Assembly (NCBI RefSeq): GCF_030704535.1
Contig: NC_081806.1
Location: 4,041,001 to 4,105,000 of the forward strand
Length of the DNA: 64,000 bases
Origin: Vitis vinifera
Taxonomy: Eukaryota > Streptophyta > Magnoliopsida > Vitales > Vitaceae
Reading direction: 5' to 3'
Shown here one piece after another: positions 57,577 through 64,000 of the stretch. Numbering within the stretch: position 1 is the stretch's first letter; each line of letters starts with the position of its first letter. The notes beneath the pieces were generated by a model. That model was given only the letters and a program-made list of their open reading frames with translations. It had not been told where the DNA came from and searched no databases. A program made the translations under genes and the position numbers.

Positions 57577-60110
57577 TGTAGATATGAACCTGCATTATTT
57601 TTCACGTGTCTCCACTCAAAACGGTGAGACTCGTTTTTAATTTGATGAAAATTTAATTTTTGAAAAAAATTGAAATCACCACTTATTTTAGTTTATTTTT
57701 AAAAGGGAAAACAAAATAAGAAATAAAATCTTACTATGACTCCTTATTTAGAAAAGATATGTCTGTAAAAATCGAATCTAAATTGGAAGATCAAGTTACC
57801 TATTGGGAAGATACGACGAAAAGCCGTAACACCCTTCTAAGCCCAAATACCTATGGTCACTACTTAATGAATTGGAAGAATCACAATAATTAATTAATTA
57901 ATCATCGATACCAACATTAATGACATAAATCAATATACAAAAAAAAAAATCATAAAAACAAATTACCATAATGTATAAATAAATAACAAGAAAATTTTCC
58001 AAATTGATTCATTCAGCCAATTAAAAAAATTAAAAATTATTTTCTTAAGAAATTCCAAATGAGTTTATTAAAAACAATTTCAAATTAATGATTTTAATTT
58101 ATTTATTTACAAAATGATTTCAATTCATTTCTAATAAATGATTTGATTCAATTTTATTTGCATTCACTTTTTAAAAAGTTATTTATACTCATTTTATCAA
58201 AAACAAATTATTACAAAAATCTCAATTTGACAATAGGGTTTTCACTAACTTTTAACCAAAAAAAAAATTACAACTTTATTTACGAAGGAATTAAATTTTT
58301 TACAAATTTTGTTTAAAACATATTTTCAACCCAATTTTATTTATATAAAAAAATTATTTCTACAACTTCAGTTTGCAGATTCCATTCTTATAATCCTATT
58401 CTAATTAGAGAAATAGAATTTGTTTTAAAAAAATCTTTTTTTTGGACAATTTTATTAAAAAATAACCTTTTGAACAATTTTATTTACAAAACAATTTTTT
58501 TTTTGACAATTTTTATTAAACAAATAAATTTCTTAACAATAGTTGCTAAAAACGATTTTTTTGAATTTAGTTAAAAAAAATTTAGATTTTCCTAAAAACA
58601 TTTTTCTAAATTTTTATTAAAAAAACTTTCATTTTTTAACAAAAATATTTTCTAAACAATTTTTTTTATTAAAATAAAATTATTAAACTATTTCTTTTAT
58701 TAAAACAAAATTTTGTAATCATCTAAATAAAATGAAGAAAATAAAATATACTCAGATAAGCTTACAACAAACTTAATGCCTCATTTACAACTTACGTGAG
58801 TCTCATTTTCTTTTATTAAATTTGGTTCTCTATGGTCACCCATCATAATACCAATAGTAGAATTGGCTCATGCAAACAAAAATGAGCATAAATATCAAGA
58901 GTCCAAAATAATTATTCAAGTCAAAATTCAAACTTCAAATTAATTCAATAAATTTTTACCAATAAAATTGCACTCAAATTAATAAATCTAACCCAACAAA
59001 AATATCCCTTGTTACTAGCCCTAGTCTAAAATTTCCAAATAAATCACCAAAATACAACACAATCATTAAACCCAAAATATCATAAACAAAATAAATTCAA
59101 TTATACTTAAATTTAATATCTCAAGCCCCATTTAATACACAAATCCAAATTCACAACCAAACCCAATTTAATATATAGAGACTAAATGTAACAAAAATAT
59201 ACTACAATATTAATTCATGTACAAATTAAACTATTCAAATGAGCAAAACTCAAATCAAATATCTTCCAACAAATTTCACCAATAATGGACCAAATTTCAT
59301 ATTGATTAACAACCCCAAAATTCACAAATAATTACAATTGAAATCAAAGCAAAATAATAATAATAATAAAAATAAATAAAATAAAATAAAATGAAGCATA
59401 AATAAACTTTCACTTTTTTTTTTTGGTTTTTTGAATATGGATGGTTGCTGAAGGGTGGCAGTGGAGTTGAGAGGAGAAAGAAATGAAAAAAAAAAAAACA
59501 AAGAATGAGAGGGAAAGAGAGAGAAAGTAGTGAGAGAAGAGATGGGTGGAAGGGGAGAATGAGAGGGGAGGAGGGGGGTCGCCGACCGGCAATGGCTTGC
59601 CGGCGGTGGTGAGGTTTGATGGGTTTTTGGGTGAGGGAAGAAATGGGTATGGGAAAGAGGAAAAGAAAGAAAAAAATAAGAAAAGAAAGGGAAAGTGGGT
59701 GTGGTCGTGTGGCAATCGGAGTTGGGGAGAGAGGGTGGGGAGGAAAATGGAAAGGTAGAAAAAAATGGAGAAAAAGAAAAAGGAAAGGAAGGAGAGAGGA
59801 GGAAAGAGAAAGGAGGGGGGAAATGGAAAGGTAGAAAAAAATGGAGAAGAAGAAAAAGGAAAGGTAGAAAAAAATGGAGAAGAAGAAAAAGGAGGGGGGT
59901 TGGGGGGAAGAGGGGATGGGGTGGCTGGCTATGGTCGTGCGAGAGTCGGAGTTTTGGGGGAGAGAAAAATGGGTGGGAAAAGAGAGGAGGAAAAAAATAA
60001 AAAAGGAAATGAAAAGAACTAAAAATAGAAATACAATAATAATAAAAATTAAAAATAAGACAATACAAAAATAAAAAATTAAAAGGTTTGGACGAAAAAT
60101 CAAATATAAT
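57577..60110 (-). mobile_element. LTR-like unit 3, inverted relative of units 1 and 2
   Basis: On the minus strand, 57577-57900 is a decayed copy of the shared tail: AGAAGGGTGTTACGGC, CCCAATAGGTAACTTGATC, AAGGAGTCATAGTAAG, TAAGTGGTGATTTC. It is followed by an AT-rich array (57960-58720) and, further in, a polypyrimidine tract (59420-60000 on the minus strand). The outer end is not clear. Confidence 0.55.
59420..60000. repeat. Purine-rich tract with short tandem repeats
   Basis: Almost entirely A and G on the plus strand. The phrase GGAAAGGTAGAAAAAAATGG recurs at about 59749, 59826 and 59859. Stop codons are scarce here for compositional reasons, so long overlapping frames exist in several phases on both strands; I do not call them genes. 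Confidence 0.85.
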
Positions 60111-60340
60111 TAAGTTTAAAATTTAAGAATAAAATTGAACACCAAACTAATATAAAAGTAAATTCAAGATAAATTTTAAGATTTACAATATATTGACCCA
60201 AAAATTATTTATTTATTAAATGAGTTATTATGGTAAATATGAATTTGATCTGAGCTTATTTATACTCAATCCAAACCCACAAAAAAACATGTTGAGTTTG
60301 TGTCATATTCAATATTTAATTTTGTCATTTCTACAAAAAT

Positions 60341-60600
60341 TAAGAATATGTTTGGTAAATATTTTAAAAAATAATTTTGAAAAATAGTTTTTATAGAGCA
60401 AAAGTAAATTTGAAAACTTAAAATATTTTTAACTCATTTTTAATATTTTTAAATATGTTTTAAAAATAATTTCTATATTTAATGTTTTATTTTTAATCAT
60501 TCTACATATATAATTATTTTTTAAAATAATCTTTATAAAAACAAATGAAAAATAACTAAAAGACATTATTTGAAAACACATTATTTTATGTTCTGGAGAA
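60341..60600. mobile_element. Truncated hAT-like MITE
   Basis: TAAGAATATGTTTGGTAAATA and about 250 bases that follow align with the left and middle parts of 56772-57194. The right terminal inversion is absent. Confidence 0.55.
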
Positions 60601-62190
60601 AATGATAGTAGCGTAAACTGATAAGATTGCCAATAGCTGTGAGTATGCAATAAACAAGGATGAATTAAGAGAAGAGGTGGAGAAAATGAGATTATTGAAT
60701 GGTTTTTTCGGATGAATTATCTAAAGGATTTCTGCATTGAGTGGGAGGAACAACAACCTTAGCAATAGAGAGGAATGAGAACCGTAAAATGAGATAGGAA
60801 GACCGAAAAGGTCAAAGGAAACAAATATTTATAGGTGGGGGTAAACTTGTAATTTCATATTCGGAGCGGAGCGGGACATATTATTATTAAACCCGACCCC
60901 GCCCTGAACTCGTCTCATCTCCGAATTCTATGCTCCCATACCCATCCTAATAAGTGCGGATGACCCGAAAAAACCCACGAAATTATTATTCCTATAAATA
61001 ACTATCAAAATTCAGTTTATAATCAATGTGAATGGTAGTTGAAACTTCAAACTATTCCATAACATTTTTCAACTAGTATTAGAAGTTTTAGTGGTGTCCT
61101 CACTAATTACTACTCAAAAAAACTTGCAATGTACAAGTCTATAGTCTCACAGAAGTAAATAATTATAAAAAGAGTAAAAGTAATCTGGAAGGATCCACTC
61201 CAGGGACTAATTATTTAATATGATGACAATGTTGAAGACTATGACCACAAATATTTCTCTGGCCTGATGTGATTAGGGTTGGACCAAGTCCAGCAAATGA
61301 GTCCACAACATTATGTTAATTTTTTTAATATATATATAAATAAAAGCCCACATACTCTACGGCGATTTCTCCCCTGTTTGGAACTGTGAGTCAGAAAACG
61401 GTGTCCTAGCCACAGATTCCATAGAGATTTCTCCCTGGTTTGGCCCCGAAACACTCTGATAGCCACGCATATATCTATCTACCCGTCATGCTTAAAGGAA
61501 AATTTTACCTCTGTGGCTATTATAATTTTAAGAATATTGTGGTGAATTGGGTATAAAGAAGTGGTAGTAGAGGCAGCCACTTTTCAGGCCTGCCGACCAC
61601 AGTATCAAATCTTCTAGAAACCCATTAATGGGCCTCGGGAGCTTATTCTAAAAAATTTGTTAGAAAAAATTGTTCTTGGATCTCAAAGTTTACTCTTGAG
61701 TCTTGAAAAGTTGTTAAAAATGTAATTCTTTTTTAACTTATTTTTAGAAACGAATGCAAGTGCCACCTACTTTCCTTGTACATAGAATTTTTTTTATTTA
61801 TATTGTTATTATTAGTCGATTTATTTTATAACTTGACAATTATGTTAAATGTCTTACATTTATTTAAATATATAAATTTAATAAATACAAATTCTATTAA
61901 ATTATTCACATGAGCATGGAGGCTTCATGTTTCCTTTGTTTCTATCAAAACAAATGTATTATGTTGAGTTACCAATTTTTCAAGTTTAAGCTTATAAGAT
62001 TTAGATTTCATATTCGTATTGTGCTCTTAATAAAAGGGATTTCTCCTATTGCATTTTACGATGAAGGCAACATATGTGCATTTGAGAAGCTTGATTGTTT
62101 CACTCTTCTTACAATTATGTTGTTTCTTCTAAAATGTTTATGGATAGATGATTTCTTAAACCCCTTAGAAGTCCGACCCTTGACACAATG
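60601..62190. other. Repeat-like spacer
   Basis: No host gene is recognised. About 60860-60980 has GGAGCGGAGCGGGAC and ACCCGACCCCGCCC phrases like the G-rich MITE at 12485. A 138-codon plus frame at 61910-62326 begins at 61910 and ends inside the tandem repeat that follows. I recognise no domain in it. Confidence 0.4.
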
Positions 62191-62193
62191 CCT

Positions 62194-62775
62194 AAATCAT
62201 AAAATGTTTGCTCTAGAGTGTGGAATAGGGTTCCAAACTTCCAAAATGGACTTGATGCATCTCAATTGTGAAATCAGTCTTCCTATAATTGAGTACTTTA
62301 GGGTTGAATTGACGGTGTTGGATTGATGGCTAAAGTTGGATGTTCCCTAAGACGGATAAACATCATCTTGTGAAGGAAACTTGAAAAGGGGACCATTGTG
62401 TCATTTCGAGATGTGTCATTTCCAAAAGCTTTCACATCGTCATTAATTCATTAATGCAAAAGTTACTATTTTGCAATACCATAAATCATAAAATGCTTGC
62501 CCAAGTGTGGAGTAGGGTTCCAAACTTCCAAAATGGACTCGATGAGTCTCAATTGTGAAATTAGTCTCCCCACAATCAAGCACTTTAGGATTGAATTAAG
62601 GGTGTTGGATTGATGGATAAGGTTGGATATTCCCTGAGGTGTGATTAACATACAACATCTAGTGATGGGAGTTGATAAAGGAGACCATTGTGTATTTGCC
62701 ACGTGTCATTTCTAAAAGCTTTCATATCATCATTGATTTATTAGTGCAAAAGTTATTATTTTGCAATACTATAAA
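62194..62775. repeat. 289-bp tandem duplication
   Basis: Unit 1 is 62194-62482 and unit 2 is 62483-62775. Both contain AGGGTTCCAAACTTCCAAAATGGAC, GTGTTGGATTGATGG, GACCATTGTGT, AAAAGCTTTCA and TTTTGCAATAC. They differ by about one base in ten and a few indels. The second unit runs into TATAAAAATACC, a TATA-like phrase, so this could be the enhancer repeat of an LTR. No protein domain is kept. Confidence 0.85.
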
Positions 62776-64000
62776 AATACCTTATTTTTCGCCAAAATAA
62801 TAATAATAAAAAAGGAATATTTCATTTGTTTCTAGCCTCCTAGACCTCTCACTCTCCTACACTCTCTTCTTACAATCTTGAGACCTCATTGTGTCTATGT
62901 CTTTGACCTCCTACAAACGAGGAATCTATATAACTTATATTAAAAAGATAATGTCTTTTAAAAATTATTTAAAAAAGGAATGTATTAAAAAATTCTGATC
63001 ACATCAAATTTTAAAATTTTAAAATACATAAGATATACGCATATTTTTTATATAAAAGTTGTCATTACTTTCTATTTTGAAAAAGGGGAAGAAAAGGACG
63101 TGCAAAGAAGCTATTGGTTAATGAGAATAACTATAACTAAGATAATAATTTTTTTTGGGTATAAAGAGTATTAGTTTAAATGAATTATATTGTATTACAT
63201 AATTTTAATGATTTGATGATTTCAAGTATCTTGTATTTAAATTTCATTATGTTATTCATTTTTAAATATTTAAATACACGAAAAATATGGGATTATTTAA
63301 ATCTAATTATAATTATTTATTTTTAAATATTTAATTATATGATGAATATGGGTTTTATTTTATTTTATTTTTGAAAATGAGTTTGTTTTAAAAAAGTAAA
63401 AATCTTGTTTCGTTTTGAGTTCTCATTCACGTTATAAATGGTTTAATAAAACATTCTAATATGCCCATAATTAATCAAATAAATTGTTCCAATATAAAAT
63501 GATATCCACCTATAATTATCCATAATTTAATAAATAAATAAAATATTTATATTATATTTTTAGAATAATTTTTTATTTGAAATATATATGAGATAATATT
63601 TTATTCATATTAAAATTTCTCTTATATTATAACTAAACAAAGTCTTTTATATGATTACATTATGTTTTCCATCTTTAATTGTTTAGAAAATAATTTTCAT
63701 TTTTAAGAAAATTTTGAAATTTTCATTTTTTTTAAGAAAATACCAAATTAGTGTTTTTACTTTTTTTTCTTTTTCTTTTTCTTTTTTCTTTTTTCATTTT
63801 TGTAGCTTAATTTAAAAAAAAAAAAGGAAAATAAAAACATCGTGGAAACATATTTTCAGCCCAATTTTTGTTTTACTTGAAAATGAAAAAAAAAACCTCT
63901 AAACAAATAAAGAGTTAAGTAGTGTTTTTTTTTTACTTAATTCTAAATATAACTTAAAATTAAATAATATTTAATAATATTAAGTATTTGATGGTTTGTT
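62776..64000. other. AT-rich spacer to the window end
   Basis: AT-rich with poly-T/CTTTTT runs. The last 60 bases (TTAAATAATATTTAATAATATTAAG) look like the start of another MITE of the TAACTTAA family, cut by the window edge. No gene is seen. Confidence 0.4.

Noticed and set aside
59306-60103. Overlapping 265- and 248-codon minus-strand frames rich in F, S, L and P
   Set aside because: They lie in a polypyrimidine tract where stop codons are rare by composition. Two different frames and several plus-strand frames are open over the same bases, there is no domain, and the tract is inside a decayed LTR-like unit.
61910-62326. 138-codon plus frame
   Set aside because: Its end lies in the 289-bp tandem repeat, the second repeat unit does not preserve it, and no domain is recognised.
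1-64000. CRISPR arrays, operons, ribosome-binding sites, phage or plasmid features
   Set aside because: The window is plant nuclear DNA with spliced genes. No spaced palindromic repeats or bacterial gene layout are present.

Overview
The window is plant nuclear DNA: AT-rich, with intron-bearing genes that have GT..AG junctions and plant-only protein families, set in dense transposable-element remains. The proteins (STAY-GREEN, CCS52A, DUF1191, a root-hair-type alpha-expansin, PGRL1) and the repeat types fit a woody eudicot. Vitis (grapevine) is my best guess, but that is an inference and no species-specific marker was tested.

Layout. 1-10.4 kb: decayed Ty3/gypsy-like and antisense Ty1/copia fragments, a tandem 0.92-kb duplication, and two diverged copies of one intergenic block. 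10.4-19.4 kb: a tandem STAY-GREEN duplication. The first copy (10576-11890) is intact with 4 exons and 274 aa. The second (16200-17472) is broken by a 10-bp deletion in exon 3. A copia graveyard lies between them, and the 3' flank of the second copy carries a 1.56-kb insertion. 20.2-29.1 kb, minus: a complete 10-exon CCS52A/FIZZY-RELATED (CDH1) gene with a 4.2-kb third intron holding LINE-like remains; two E2F-type sites precede it. 31.9-32.8 kb, minus: a single-exon DUF1191 membrane protein. 34.3-35.8 kb, minus: an EXPA7/EXPA18-type alpha-expansin with a match to the root-hair element RHE. 37.6-45.8 kb, minus: a 10-exon PGRL1 gene whose fifth intron carries a very young, non-autonomous copia element (identical 290-bp LTRs, TSD AACTC) and whose fourth intron carries a decoy half-copy of exon 5. 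46-64 kb: no intact gene. It holds at least three related large LTR-like units (TGTAGACCCC...GGGGTCCACA); one has a perfect ATTTT target duplication and contains a degenerate receptor-kinase fragment. MITEs, a possible SINE and a 289-bp tandem repeat make up the rest.

The genes do not form one pathway, but two are plastid functions: SGR removes Mg from chlorophyll a during senescence, and PGRL1 acts in cyclic electron flow around photosystem I. CCS52A activates the APC/C for endoreduplication, and the expansin loosens cell walls. I found no convincing wholly new biological system. The most notable points are the broken SGR duplicate, the promoter motifs that match known regulators of CCS52A and EXPA7, the young gag-only copia element in PGRL1, and the LTR family with embedded host-gene sequence.
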